This document shows, piece by piece, positions 42,182-51,395 of a DNA stretch of 64,000 nt (position 1 is its first letter; each line of letters begins with the position of its first letter). The DNA is from Polaribacter sp. Hel_I_88 (GTDB lineage: Bacteria; Bacteroidota; Bacteroidia; Flavobacteriales; Flavobacteriaceae), in contig NZ_JHZZ01000001.1 of NCBI RefSeq assembly GCF_000687935.1, positions 1,612,001 through 1,676,000 of the forward strand. Reading direction: 5' to 3'. Under the pieces are notes generated by a model, which had not been told where the DNA came from, made no database searches, and worked only from the letters and a program-made list of their open reading frames with translations. Made by a program: the position numbers and the translations under genes.

Positions 42182-44584
42182 TTAATTTTCAAGATACTTT
42201 TCTTCAAAAATATACGCTCCATTTTCTGTTATTCCTTCAACGAATAATTTTATGGAATTAGATTGTCCGTTTTTAAACGTAAAAATTAAGTCTCCATTTT
42301 CATCAATTTTGTTTTTTGGTAACCAGTCTATAGTTCCATAATGATTGTAAAATTTACTATCATAGCTTTGATAAATAGGTCTGTAAAATTTCTTATCATC
42401 ACTAAAAGTTATTGGAAATTTAAATTTTGAAGCTGTTTTTCTCCTGTTTGATCTGGCTTTAGAATTGTCAGTATAAATTCTTATAGAACCATTTGCTCCT
42501 AAAATACCTTCTCCATTTCCAGATTTGTTAATTGCTATATAATCAATAGTGTTTAAATCTAACCAAAGAATTTGATTTAAGTTAGGTATTAAAAAATCAT
42601 TAATAAAAACTACTGGAACTATTGTATTGCTAGTAAAAGAAGGGCTAGGTCTGTTAATTGCTAAAAGCAAATCTCCTGTTCCAATTTTGCGTTCTGCAAT
42701 TATACCTTTAGATCTAAAAAAAGGTAATAAATCTTCATAGATGGGCGCTTCTTCTTGATTAAAAAAGGTTACTTCTCCAATAGTATTATTCTCAATCTTT
42801 TCTATTCTTTCCTTTTCTAAGTTTGTTGTTAAAACAATTTCATCTAGTTTTTGAACATTGCTTAAAGAATTTTTAACCAATTTGTGATTAAAGTATTCTT
42901 CTTGTATATAGTAATTTTGGCTTTTAGGAATAGTATTTTCGGTTTCTAAAACTGGAAATGAATTAGGATAAAATTGAATCAATAAATCTGCTGGGCTAAA
43001 TTTACCTTTTTTGCTCATGTTTGAGATGTACAAAGGCTCGTTTTCTTCGGGTTCATATCCAAGAGCCTCAAAAGAGTTTGTGTTTTTATCAATTTCTACA
43101 ATATTTGAGAGCTTTTTTTCAGTTTTATGAAAGAAATATTTTTGACCTCTTTTATTTTTTGGAATATTTATTTTTAAGTTGATGCCATTTTCAAAATCGT
43201 ACTGCTGAGCGAATTCTTCTTTAAAAATTTCATCCCAATTATAACTGCTCCAACCTTGTGTAATTAATAAGTTATCTAAATCGTATTTCTTTTGTTCAGT
43301 AATATTAGAAAAATAATACCCAGCATTTTCTATATAATTATTAATGTAGGGTTGAAGTAATGTTTGAGAAAGGATATTGTTATTTTTATTGTAAGATTTT
43401 GTTTTTAAAGGCAAAACAGCAACACTAACGTTGTTAAATTTTGCTGTTTTAAAATCTTTATAATTTATTTTTACAGACAAAGAATCTTCGCTTTTATTAA
43501 TAACGGAAACTTCAGAACTTTTTAAGATCGAAACTCCCTCATAATTAAAAAATAACCTTTCTGCTATCGGATTATGTTCAGCATCAAAAAGCGTAAAAAC
43601 ATTCATACCTGGAAAAAGATTTTTTAAAAATATTTTTTTGGTTTCAGTTTCGTTATCAGAAAATGTAAAATCGATTTTTTTTAATTGATGACTGTTATGA
43701 TTTGTAACTACAAAGTTTCTATTTTCTAATTGATTTAACGTTTCTTTATTTGTAATTGCAGAGAGTAAAATATAATCTCTAACTTGAACAAGCTTTAAGT
43801 TTATACCCTGTTTATTTATGTTAGTTTTAATAGGAAAAATTAACTTTTTACCATTATAATCTATTTCTGCACTATAATTTTTGTTACTATTTGGTAACAT
43901 ATAAAACCTTCCAATGCCTAAATCGTTTAAAGAAAATTGAGTAACAATATTATTTTCATTATCAACAACTTTACCTTTAATATTTGTTAATCCATTACCA
44001 ATATAATTTTTTACAATTACGCCCATGGTTGTTACAACATTATCAATAAGATGACCACTTTCAGGTAAAAATTGGATATCTAAATCTGTACTTGGTATTT
44101 CTTTTTTTATGGCATCATCATCATCTAAATCAATTACTTTAAAAGGTTGTACAAAGTAATTTTGTTGCTCAAAATTAAGCATCCAATTTGTAAACGCTTT
44201 AAATTGATAATCACCAGAAACAAATAAGGAATCTATGTTAAAAACATTGCTAGCAATTCCATTTTTTACATTTAATAATTTTTGTTTGATTACATTATTG
44301 TTTTCATCAGTAATAACACAATATAAATTTTTTGTTCTGGTAGATAATGTATTCTCTTTCGCATTTAAAACGTAGGCAGTAAAACCTATAGATTCATCTT
44401 TTAAATAAGTAGATTTATTAAGATGTGCATATACAACTTCTTTATAAGGTTTTGAGTAATTTATAAAGGTAGTATCTAGTTTTTTATCATTATTATTTTG
44501 TTGGCCAAATGAATTATAAGCAAAAAAAGTTATTAGTAAATAACTACATACATTCGCTAAAAATTTTGAGGAATATAGATTCAT
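42182..44584 (-). CDS. Exported TonB-receptor-plug-like protein, 800 aa
   Basis: A signal peptide (about residues 1-27) precedes beta-sandwich repeats of the MG2/carboxypeptidase-regulatory kind (KPYKEVVYAHLNKSTYLKDESIGFTAYVLNAKENTLSTRTKNLYC). Near residues 650-710 is a plug-domain-like segment (GDLLLAINRPSPS...VVFINDFLIPNLNQILWLDLNTIDYIAINKSGNGEGILGANGSIRIYTDN). No barrel follows. Such proteins are common in Bacteroidetes and of unknown role. The gene is monocistronic and lacks the alginate operator. Confidence 0.7.
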   Translation of the reverse strand: MNLYSSKFLANVCSYLLITFFAYNSFGQQNNNDKKLDTTFINYSKPYKEVVYAHLNKSTYLKDESIGFTAYVLNAKENTLSTRTKNLYCVITDENNNVIKQKLLNVKNGIASNVFNIDSLFVSGDYQFKAFTNWMLNFEQQNYFVQPFKVIDLDDDDAIKKEIPSTDLDIQFLPESGHLIDNVVTTMGVIVKNYIGNGLTNIKGKVVDNENNIVTQFSLNDLGIGRFYMLPNSNKNYSAEIDYNGKKLIFPIKTNINKQGINLKLVQVRDYILLSAITNKETLNQLENRNFVVTNHNSHQLKKIDFTFSDNETETKKIFLKNLFPGMNVFTLFDAEHNPIAERLFFNYEGVSILKSSEVSVINKSEDSLSVKINYKDFKTAKFNNVSVAVLPLKTKSYNKNNNILSQTLLQPYINNYIENAGYYFSNITEQKKYDLDNLLITQGWSSYNWDEIFKEEFAQQYDFENGINLKINIPKNKRGQKYFFHKTEKKLSNIVEIDKNTNSFEALGYEPEENEPLYISNMSKKGKFSPADLLIQFYPNSFPVLETENTIPKSQNYYIQEEYFNHKLVKNSLSNVQKLDEIVLTTNLEKERIEKIENNTIGEVTFFNQEEAPIYEDLLPFFRSKGIIAERKIGTGDLLLAINRPSPSFTSNTIVPVVFINDFLIPNLNQILWLDLNTIDYIAINKSGNGEGILGANGSIRIYTDNSKARSNRRKTASKFKFPITFSDDKKFYRPIYQSYDSKFYNHYGTIDWLPKNKIDENGDLIFTFKNGQSNSIKLFVEGITENGAYIFEEKYLEN

Positions 44585-44708
44585 TTTTTGAATTTTTTTT
44601 TACAAGATAATCAATTTTGTACTTTCAAAACAGTAGTTTTATAAATCTTTAACAATATAATCTTTGTGCTTTTTACGGAGATATTTTCTTTAATTCAAAT
44701 TTAGTTGC

Positions 44709-44738
44709 TATATTTGGTAAACCAATTTGGTAAACCAG
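44709..44738 (+). promoter_or_regulatory. Promoter box and paired operators of the PL6-PL7-SDR operon
   Basis: TATATTTG (44709-44716) overlaps the first operator TTGGTAAACCAA (44714-44725). The second, TTGGTAAACCAG, starts 13 bp later (44727-44738), 19 bp before the ATG. Confidence 0.8.
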
Positions 44739-44757
44739 TTTAATTTTAACCCACCTT

Positions 44758-47067
44758 ATGAAAAAAACATTTCTAATTTTAAGTACTATTTTTCTTTTTA
44801 TTTCTTGTGATAAAATAACTACAAATTCAATTTTAGTTAGTAATTCATCTGAGCTAATAGAAGCTACAAAAAATGCAAAAGCTGGTGATCATATTATTAT
44901 TAAAAACGGAACTTATAATAATGTAGCAATTAAATTTATTGGAGAAGGTACAAAAGAGAGTCCAATAAACCTAAGTGCAGAAACTGCTGGAGAAGTTTTT
45001 TTAGAGGGAACATCGAGTTTAGAAATTAGCGGGAATTATCTAAATGTAGATGGGTTGTTTTTTAGAAATGGGTACTCTCCTAAAGATAATGTAATTGCAT
45101 TTAGAACAGGTTCTAAAAAAGTAGCCAATAATAGTAGTGTAAGCAATTGTGTTATTTTAGATTATAATAGTTTAGAAAGAGATCAAGACAATCTTTGGGT
45201 GCAATTCTATGGAAAACACAATGTTTTACAAAATTGTTATTTAGCAGGAAAAACAAATGGAGGGCCAACAGTTAGAGTAGATTTAAAAGGAAACCAAAGT
45301 ATTAGAAATTTTCATAAAATTATCAATAATCATTTTGGGCCAAGACCTAGAAAAGGTGGTGCAAGAGGAGAAACCATTCAGTTAGGAAGTAGTTTTACAT
45401 CTATGAGTCCTAGTAATACATTAATTGCAAATAATTTATTCGAAGAATGTAATGGAGAAGTAGAAATAATATCGAGCAAAACCAATTTTAACATCATAAA
45501 AAATAATGTTTTTTACAAAAGTGAAGGTTCTGTAGTTACAAGACATGGAAATTATGTGACTATTGATGGTAATTATTTTATAGGTGATGGAATTAACGAT
45601 CAATTTGGTGGTATTAGAATTATAAATACGGGTCATTGGGTTACCAATAATCTGTTTTACAAAATAAAAGGAAAGAATTTTAGAAGCCCAATTGCAATTA
45701 TGAACGGAATTCCAAAATCGCCATTAAATAGATACAATCAAGTTACAGATGTTGTGGTTGCTTACAATACGTTTGTAGATTCAGATTCGCCTTTTCAATT
45801 TGGTGTAGGTACAAATATTGCACAAGCAGCTGTGTTGCCAAAATCGGAAATTAGATCTGCAAGACCTTTAAGAACGGAAGTTGTAAACAATGTAATTTAT
45901 AATTCTAAAGGCGATGAAAACCCAATTATTGAGCATGATAAAGCTGATGGAGTTACGTTTAAAAGTAATATTATAGACAATAATGGAGTTGAAATAAAAA
46001 ATGCCCATGGTTTCATTACTAAAGATTTAACGTTAACAGATATTGGTTCTAATCTTTCAATACCTATTTCTGGTTTTGCTGATGTTGAGGTGTATAAAGG
46101 TTTCGATTTTGATGTAATTGAGAATGATTTATTAGGAAATTCAAGAGGAAAAAATAACCAAATTGGAGCGTTTTTAAATGCTGATAAAATCAATTTAGAT
46201 ATATTAGATAAAACAAAATATGGTGCAAATTGGTTTTCTAACGAGGTTGAAGATAAAGAGCCAAAAACACATTCGGTTTCTACTGCAGATGAATTAGTTG
46301 CTAAATTAAAAGCTGCAGAAAGTGGCGATATTATCGATTTAGGATTAGGACTTTTTGAGGTTGCTGCATCTTTAAAGATCGATAAATCAATTACCATTAA
46401 AAGTTCAGGAGATGGTAAAGCTCAAATCGTTTTTACAGGAGAGGAAAACACACCTTTATTCGAATTAAGACCTTATGGAAAATTAACAATCAACCAAGTA
46501 ATTCTTGAAGGAAACAATAGCAATTATGCTTTTGCAAGTTTACAAAAGAACATGTCTAATCACTTTGGTTTAATGGTTTCTGAATGTGAAATCAGTAATT
46601 TTAACTATGTTTTAAAAGTCTACAAACAATCTTTTTCTGAGAAAATTACATTTGAAGGTTCTTCAATTTCTAATTGTGAAAACGGATTAGAATTATCTGA
46701 AGAAACAAATGATAGAGGAGATTACAACACAGAATATTTAACGATAGATGGTTGTTCGTTTAATAACGTACAACAAAACGTGGTCGATTATTATAGAGGA
46801 GGTTATGACGAATCTACCATTGGTGGAAATCTTTTAATAACGAACTCAACATTTACAAATTCTGGAGCGTCAGAAAAAAATGGAAGACTTTTAAACCATA
46901 ATGGCATTCACAATGTAAACATCAACAATAATACTTTTAAAAACAATAAAGTTGAGTTTGTTTCTATTCTTTGGGGAGCAAAAAATAATGTGGAATCTAA
47001 CAATACAATTATTAATTCTGGTTCAATTAAAACCGAAGAAAATTTGGTGCAAAAACTAATGTATTAA
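44758..47067 (+). CDS. PL6 family alginate lyase, lipoprotein
   Basis: 769 residues. A lipoprotein signal ends at Cys17 (FLFISC). The PL6 beta-helix domain (about 25-450) keeps Glu234, Glu236, Lys241 and Arg262 in the spacing of characterised PL6 lyases (EVEIISSK...VVTRHGN). A second, shorter beta-helix domain fills about 500-769. It is a paralogue of the secreted PL6 enzyme at 30479-32857 but is anchored in a membrane. It heads the operon PL6-PL7-fusion enzyme-transporter-PL7-SDR, in which gaps are 6 to 70 bp. Confidence 0.9.
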   Translation: MKKTFLILSTIFLFISCDKITTNSILVSNSSELIEATKNAKAGDHIIIKNGTYNNVAIKFIGEGTKESPINLSAETAGEVFLEGTSSLEISGNYLNVDGLFFRNGYSPKDNVIAFRTGSKKVANNSSVSNCVILDYNSLERDQDNLWVQFYGKHNVLQNCYLAGKTNGGPTVRVDLKGNQSIRNFHKIINNHFGPRPRKGGARGETIQLGSSFTSMSPSNTLIANNLFEECNGEVEIISSKTNFNIIKNNVFYKSEGSVVTRHGNYVTIDGNYFIGDGINDQFGGIRIINTGHWVTNNLFYKIKGKNFRSPIAIMNGIPKSPLNRYNQVTDVVVAYNTFVDSDSPFQFGVGTNIAQAAVLPKSEIRSARPLRTEVVNNVIYNSKGDENPIIEHDKADGVTFKSNIIDNNGVEIKNAHGFITKDLTLTDIGSNLSIPISGFADVEVYKGFDFDVIENDLLGNSRGKNNQIGAFLNADKINLDILDKTKYGANWFSNEVEDKEPKTHSVSTADELVAKLKAAESGDIIDLGLGLFEVAASLKIDKSITIKSSGDGKAQIVFTGEENTPLFELRPYGKLTINQVILEGNNSNYAFASLQKNMSNHFGLMVSECEISNFNYVLKVYKQSFSEKITFEGSSISNCENGLELSEETNDRGDYNTEYLTIDGCSFNNVQQNVVDYYRGGYDESTIGGNLLITNSTFTNSGASEKNGRLLNHNGIHNVNINNNTFKNNKVEFVSILWGAKNNVESNNTIINSGSIKTEENLVQKLMY

Positions 47068-47095
47068 AAATTTTAAATAAAAAAATCAACTTAAA

Positions 47096-48118
47096 ATGAA
47101 GAAAACAATATTCGTACTTACAGTATTTTTAACAATTTTAGGTTGTAAAAATAATTCAGAAGTTAAAAAAGATACAAGCTCAAATAAAGAGAAATCTATA
47201 AAATACCCAAGTGATGTTTTGCCATTTTTAAACGAATGGAAAATTCTTTTAGGTGATGGAACTTATGTTGATAGTTTAGAAAATTATCAAAAAGAAGAAT
47301 TTTTTTATGTAGTAAGTGAAGATAAAGTTGATTGGGTTGTTTATAAAACTCCAAATTCTGGAATAACATCCAAAACATCAAGCAATACAAGAACAGAGTT
47401 AGGGCAAAAAGAACATTGGATTCCTGAAGTTGGTGGCAAATTAACAGGAACTTTAAAAGTACAACATGTTTCTACAACTGGAGATGCAACAGCTTCATCA
47501 TCTTTTTCAGTTGTTATTGGGCAAATTCATAGTGATGAAGGTCATGAAAACGAACCTTTAAAAATTTACTACAAAAAATTTCCAGGACATGAAAAAGGTT
47601 CTGTTTTTTGGAATTATGAAATAAATACAGAAGGAGATAATATTGGCAGATTTGATTATTCTACTGCTGTTTGGGGTCATGATTTTTCGGTTGTTGGAGC
47701 TGATGCAACTTCTTTTCCAGAAGAACCAAAAGACGGAATTAAATTAGGAGAAGAATTTACTTATGAAGTAAATGTTTATAAAGGAATCATGTATTTAACT
47801 TTTACTAGTGAAAATCACGAAACTATAAAATTCACAAAAAGTTTAATCAAATCTGAATTTGCAAAAAAAGAAGATATTCCTGAGCAGGTTTTAAGAGTAT
47901 ATGCTAATAGAGAAAAAGGTGGTGGAGTTGAAAAGGAAATAGCGTACGCAGGTGAAATTAATTATTTTAAGCAAGGTGCATATAATCAAGCAAATGCAAA
48001 ATCTACAAAATCAGAAATTTATGGTGGAGATATTGCAAAACAATATGCAAATGGCAGTTATGCAGAAGTTTGGTTTAAAGAAGGTTCTTTAGGTGAAGGA
48101 ACAGCACCAAAAAATTAA
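47096..48118 (+). CDS. PL7 family alginate lyase, lipoprotein
   Basis: 340 residues with a lipobox ending at Cys17 (LTILGC). The PL7 jelly roll carries all three active-site strands: RTELGQ (99-104), QIH (143-145) and YFKQGAYNQ (290-298). It cleaves alginate endolytically or exolytically, most likely at the cell surface or in the periplasm. It is 28 bp after the PL6 gene and 6 bp before the fusion gene. Confidence 0.93.
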   Translation: MKKTIFVLTVFLTILGCKNNSEVKKDTSSNKEKSIKYPSDVLPFLNEWKILLGDGTYVDSLENYQKEEFFYVVSEDKVDWVVYKTPNSGITSKTSSNTRTELGQKEHWIPEVGGKLTGTLKVQHVSTTGDATASSSFSVVIGQIHSDEGHENEPLKIYYKKFPGHEKGSVFWNYEINTEGDNIGRFDYSTAVWGHDFSVVGADATSFPEEPKDGIKLGEEFTYEVNVYKGIMYLTFTSENHETIKFTKSLIKSEFAKKEDIPEQVLRVYANREKGGGVEKEIAYAGEINYFKQGAYNQANAKSTKSEIYGGDIAKQYANGSYAEVWFKEGSLGEGTAPKN

Positions 48119-48124
48119 CAAATT

Positions 48125-50008
48125 TTGAATCATGTAATTTTTATTATAGGAGTTTCAGGTTGTGGAAAAAGTACAATAGGTAAACTTTTAGCAAAAGAAT
48201 TACAAATTCCTTTTTTTGATGGCGATGATTATCACTCAGAAAGTAACATCAAAAAAATGTCTGAAGGAAATGCTTTGAATGATGATGATAGGCAAAACTG
48301 GTTAGAAACTTTAAATAGTTTAGCAAAAGCAGAAATTAAAAAAAATAGTTGTGTTATTGTAAGTTCTGGATTAAAACAAAAATATAGAACTATTTTAAGC
48401 AACAATATTCAACAACATTCAAAATGGATTTATTTATCTGGGTCTTTTCATCAAATTTTAGAAAGATTACATAGTAGGTCTCATCATTTTATGCCAGCAG
48501 ATTTGCTAAAATCTCAATTCGATATTTTAGAAGAACCAAAAAATGCACATAAAATTGATATTAGTTTATCACCAAAAAGAATCATTAATATCATTAAAAA
48601 AGATTTCATGAAAACTTCTGAAATAGGATTATTTGGCTTAGGAGTAATGGGTAAAAGTCTGTGCAGAAATTTGGCCAATAATGGTTTTAAAATATCTATG
48701 TTTAACAGACATGTACCAAATATTGAAGAAAATGTTGCCAAAAACTTTAAAGAAAGTCATCCAGAATTATCAAATTCAGAAGCGTTTGATGATATAGCAG
48801 ATTTTGTAAACTCTTTGCAACAGCCCAGAAAAATTATGCTGATGGTAAATGCTGGTAAAACTATAGATTTTGTTATCGAAGATTTATTACCTCATTTATC
48901 AGAAAATGATATTTTAATTGATGGTGGGAACTCAAATTACAAGGAAACCAAAAAACGTGTAGAATATTTAAGTACTAAAAATATCCATTTTATTGGAACA
49001 GGAGTTTCTGGAGGAGAAGAAGGTGCATTAAAAGGACCATCAATAATGCCAAGTGGAAATTTGGAAGCATATAATAATGTAAAACCGTTTTTAGAAAAAA
49101 TAGCTGCAAAAGATCAAAACAATTTGCCTTGCTGTTCTTATGTTGGGCCAGAAGGAAGTGGTCATTTTATAAAAATGGTACACAATGGAATTGAATATGT
49201 AGAAATGCAATTATTGGCAGAAGTTTCTACAATATTAGAAAAAATTGGTCAAAACCCAGATGAAATTGCTGCTACTTTAAAAAACTGGAAATTAACTGCA
49301 AATAGTTATTTATTAGAAATTACAGTAGATATTTTCAGGAAAAAAGAGGGTGAAGATTGGTTAGTACATAAAATTTTAGACAAAGCAGGTAATAAAGGTA
49401 CAGGAAACTGGACAACCATTGCTTCTGCAGAATTGGGTTTGCCAAGTACTTTAATAGCTTCTGCTCTGTTTTCAAGATATACTTCCTTTTTTAAAGAAGA
49501 AAGAATTCAACTTCATAAAAATTTTGAATTTAAAAATTCTTCAGAATTAAATATAACAGTTGATAATGCTTTAGAAGCGTATCAATTTGCAAGAATAATA
49601 AACCATTATCAAGGTTTTAAATTGATAAATGAAGCTTCAAATACCTACAATTGGAGTTTGAATTTAAGTGAAATTGCAAGAATCTGGACAAATGGATGCA
49701 TTATTAGATCTTCTCTAATGCAAAATCTTGTGGAGGTTTTTAAAGAGACAAACAACATTTTAACCGATTCAAAAATTGAAAAACAATTAAAAGACTCTAA
49801 ATCATCAATCAAAAAAGTAGTTTCTGAATGTGTTTTAAATGATGTTACAATTCCTGCTTTAAGTGAAGCTGTTCAGTTTTTTAACGCGATTACCACTGCA
49901 AATTCATCAGCAAATATAATTCAAGCACAAAGAGATTATTTTGGTGCACATACATATAAAAGAATCGATGATACCTCTGATAAGAGTCATCATACTAAAT
50001 GGAAATAA
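48125..50008 (+). CDS. Gluconokinase / 6-phosphogluconate dehydrogenase fusion
   Basis: 627 residues with two enzymes in one chain. Residues 1-158 are a GntK-type kinase: P-loop GVSGCGKST (9-17), FFDGDDYHSESNIKKMSEGNALNDDDRQNWL, SSGLKQKYR and HFMPADLLKSQFDILEEP. Residues about 162-627 are a decarboxylating 6-phosphogluconate dehydrogenase: GLFGLGVMGKSLCRNL, GVSGGEEGALKGPSIMPSG, HFIKMVHNGIEYVEMQLL with the catalytic Lys, NKGTGNWT and the end RDYFGAHTYKR. Both active sites look intact. Together they would turn gluconate into ribulose-5-phosphate. This is not a step of the standard alginate route, in which KDG kinase and KDPG aldolase are expected. Confidence 0.9.
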   Translation: MNHVIFIIGVSGCGKSTIGKLLAKELQIPFFDGDDYHSESNIKKMSEGNALNDDDRQNWLETLNSLAKAEIKKNSCVIVSSGLKQKYRTILSNNIQQHSKWIYLSGSFHQILERLHSRSHHFMPADLLKSQFDILEEPKNAHKIDISLSPKRIINIIKKDFMKTSEIGLFGLGVMGKSLCRNLANNGFKISMFNRHVPNIEENVAKNFKESHPELSNSEAFDDIADFVNSLQQPRKIMLMVNAGKTIDFVIEDLLPHLSENDILIDGGNSNYKETKKRVEYLSTKNIHFIGTGVSGGEEGALKGPSIMPSGNLEAYNNVKPFLEKIAAKDQNNLPCCSYVGPEGSGHFIKMVHNGIEYVEMQLLAEVSTILEKIGQNPDEIAATLKNWKLTANSYLLEITVDIFRKKEGEDWLVHKILDKAGNKGTGNWTTIASAELGLPSTLIASALFSRYTSFFKEERIQLHKNFEFKNSSELNITVDNALEAYQFARIINHYQGFKLINEASNTYNWSLNLSEIARIWTNGCIIRSSLMQNLVEVFKETNNILTDSKIEKQLKDSKSSIKKVVSECVLNDVTIPALSEAVQFFNAITTANSSANIIQAQRDYFGAHTYKRIDDTSDKSHHTKWK

Positions 50009-50047
50009 ACCTCAATAATCTTACACTAACTGCCAAAAAATAAAACT

Positions 50048-51325
50048 ATGGAAGTAACTGCGTCTAAAAAATCTTTACTAAAAAAAATAATTTTAATTGT
50101 ATTAGGTTTTGGACCAGGAATTTTCGCAATTGGTTATACAATTGGTACTGGTAGTGTAACTTCTATGCTTGTTGCTGGTAGTACTTATGGCATGCAACTT
50201 TTATGGGTATTATTTTTAAGTTGTCTTTTTTCTGGAGTTTTAATGTTCGCTTATGGAAATTATGCATTAATAACAGGAGAAACAGCACTTTATAGTTTTA
50301 AAAAATATATTAAAGGAGGCAAAATACTGGCTATTTTCATTATAATCGGAGTTTCTGTTGGTCAATGGGGGTCTCTGATGGGGATTTTAACAATATCCTC
50401 TAACATGCTTTTTGAAATATTTGCAATGAATTTTGAAGGGATTAGAAGTTATCAATATGAAACAGTTTTAATTATTGCAATTGCTGTTATAGTCATTTTT
50501 TATTCAATAATGTTGATAGGTAAGTATTCCTTTTTCGAAAAAATATTAGTCATATTCGTTACTTTTATGGGACTCTCTTTTATTGTATCCTTATTTTTTG
50601 TACATCCATTACCATCAGAAGTTTTAGAAGGATTTATTCCTAGAATACCAAAAGTACCTGGAGGTAAAATGATGGTGGCTGCTTTTGTGGGTACAACTAT
50701 GGCTGCAGCAACATTTTTATCTAGACCTTTATTTGTACAAGGAAAAGAATGGGGAATTAAAGATTTAAAAAAACAACGTAAAGACGCTATTACTGCAGCA
50801 ATATTGGTATTTATTATTAGTGGAGCAATTATGGCAGTTGCAAGTGGAGCCTTGTTTCATCAAGGAAATCCTGTAGAAAATGTGTTAGATATGGCCAAAC
50901 CATTAGAGCCAATTGCAGGAAGTTTTGCTGTAGCAATTTTCTTTTTTGGAACATTAAGTGCAGGATTATCTTCAATTTTTCCTTGTTTGTTAATTGCACC
51001 TTTAATGATTGCAGATTATCAATCTGGTACATTAGATACTACTTCAAAACAATTTAAAATAATTACAGCAATTGCTTGTTTAGTAGCTTTAATTGGTCCT
51101 GCTTTTTTTGGAGGAAAACCAATTCTAGTCCAAATTTTATCGCAAGTTTTTAATGTGTTTGTATTACCAGTTGTGGTTCTTGGTATTATTATTTTAATCA
51201 ATAATAAAAAATTAATGAAAGGATATAAAACAAGTCTGTTTGTAAATATTGGCTTATGTACTGCATTGTTATTTTCTTGTATCATCTCTTACAATGGAAT
51301 TTTAGGGTTGTTAGAAGGTTTCTAA
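50048..51325 (+). CDS. NRAMP-fold transporter lacking metal-binding motifs
   Basis: 425 residues and about eleven membrane helices. The NRAMP family is recognisable from GFGPGIFAIGYTIG...VAGSTYGMQLLWVLFLS in helix 1-2 and from the overall layout. The metal-site motifs are replaced: the helix 1 DPGN position reads GTGS (33-36), and the helix 6 MPHN position reads AAAT (219-222). Canonical Mn2+/Fe2+ transport is therefore unlikely. It lies 39 bp after the gluconokinase fusion and before a PL7 lyase, so an organic substrate such as a uronate or gluconate is a reasonable but untested guess. Confidence 0.8.
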   Translation: MEVTASKKSLLKKIILIVLGFGPGIFAIGYTIGTGSVTSMLVAGSTYGMQLLWVLFLSCLFSGVLMFAYGNYALITGETALYSFKKYIKGGKILAIFIIIGVSVGQWGSLMGILTISSNMLFEIFAMNFEGIRSYQYETVLIIAIAVIVIFYSIMLIGKYSFFEKILVIFVTFMGLSFIVSLFFVHPLPSEVLEGFIPRIPKVPGGKMMVAAFVGTTMAAATFLSRPLFVQGKEWGIKDLKKQRKDAITAAILVFIISGAIMAVASGALFHQGNPVENVLDMAKPLEPIAGSFAVAIFFFGTLSAGLSSIFPCLLIAPLMIADYQSGTLDTTSKQFKIITAIACLVALIGPAFFGGKPILVQILSQVFNVFVLPVVVLGIIILINNKKLMKGYKTSLFVNIGLCTALLFSCIISYNGILGLLEGF

Positions 51326-51395
51326 AATTTCTTACCTATATGAATAGCTGGATAAATTCATAAAAAATATTATCAACCGTAAAAAATAATTAAAA

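Noticed and set aside
45897..46397. 166-residue minus-strand frame inside the second PL6 gene
   Set aside because: It is a shadow of the PL6 coding sequence, whose active-site residues and operon context are convincing.
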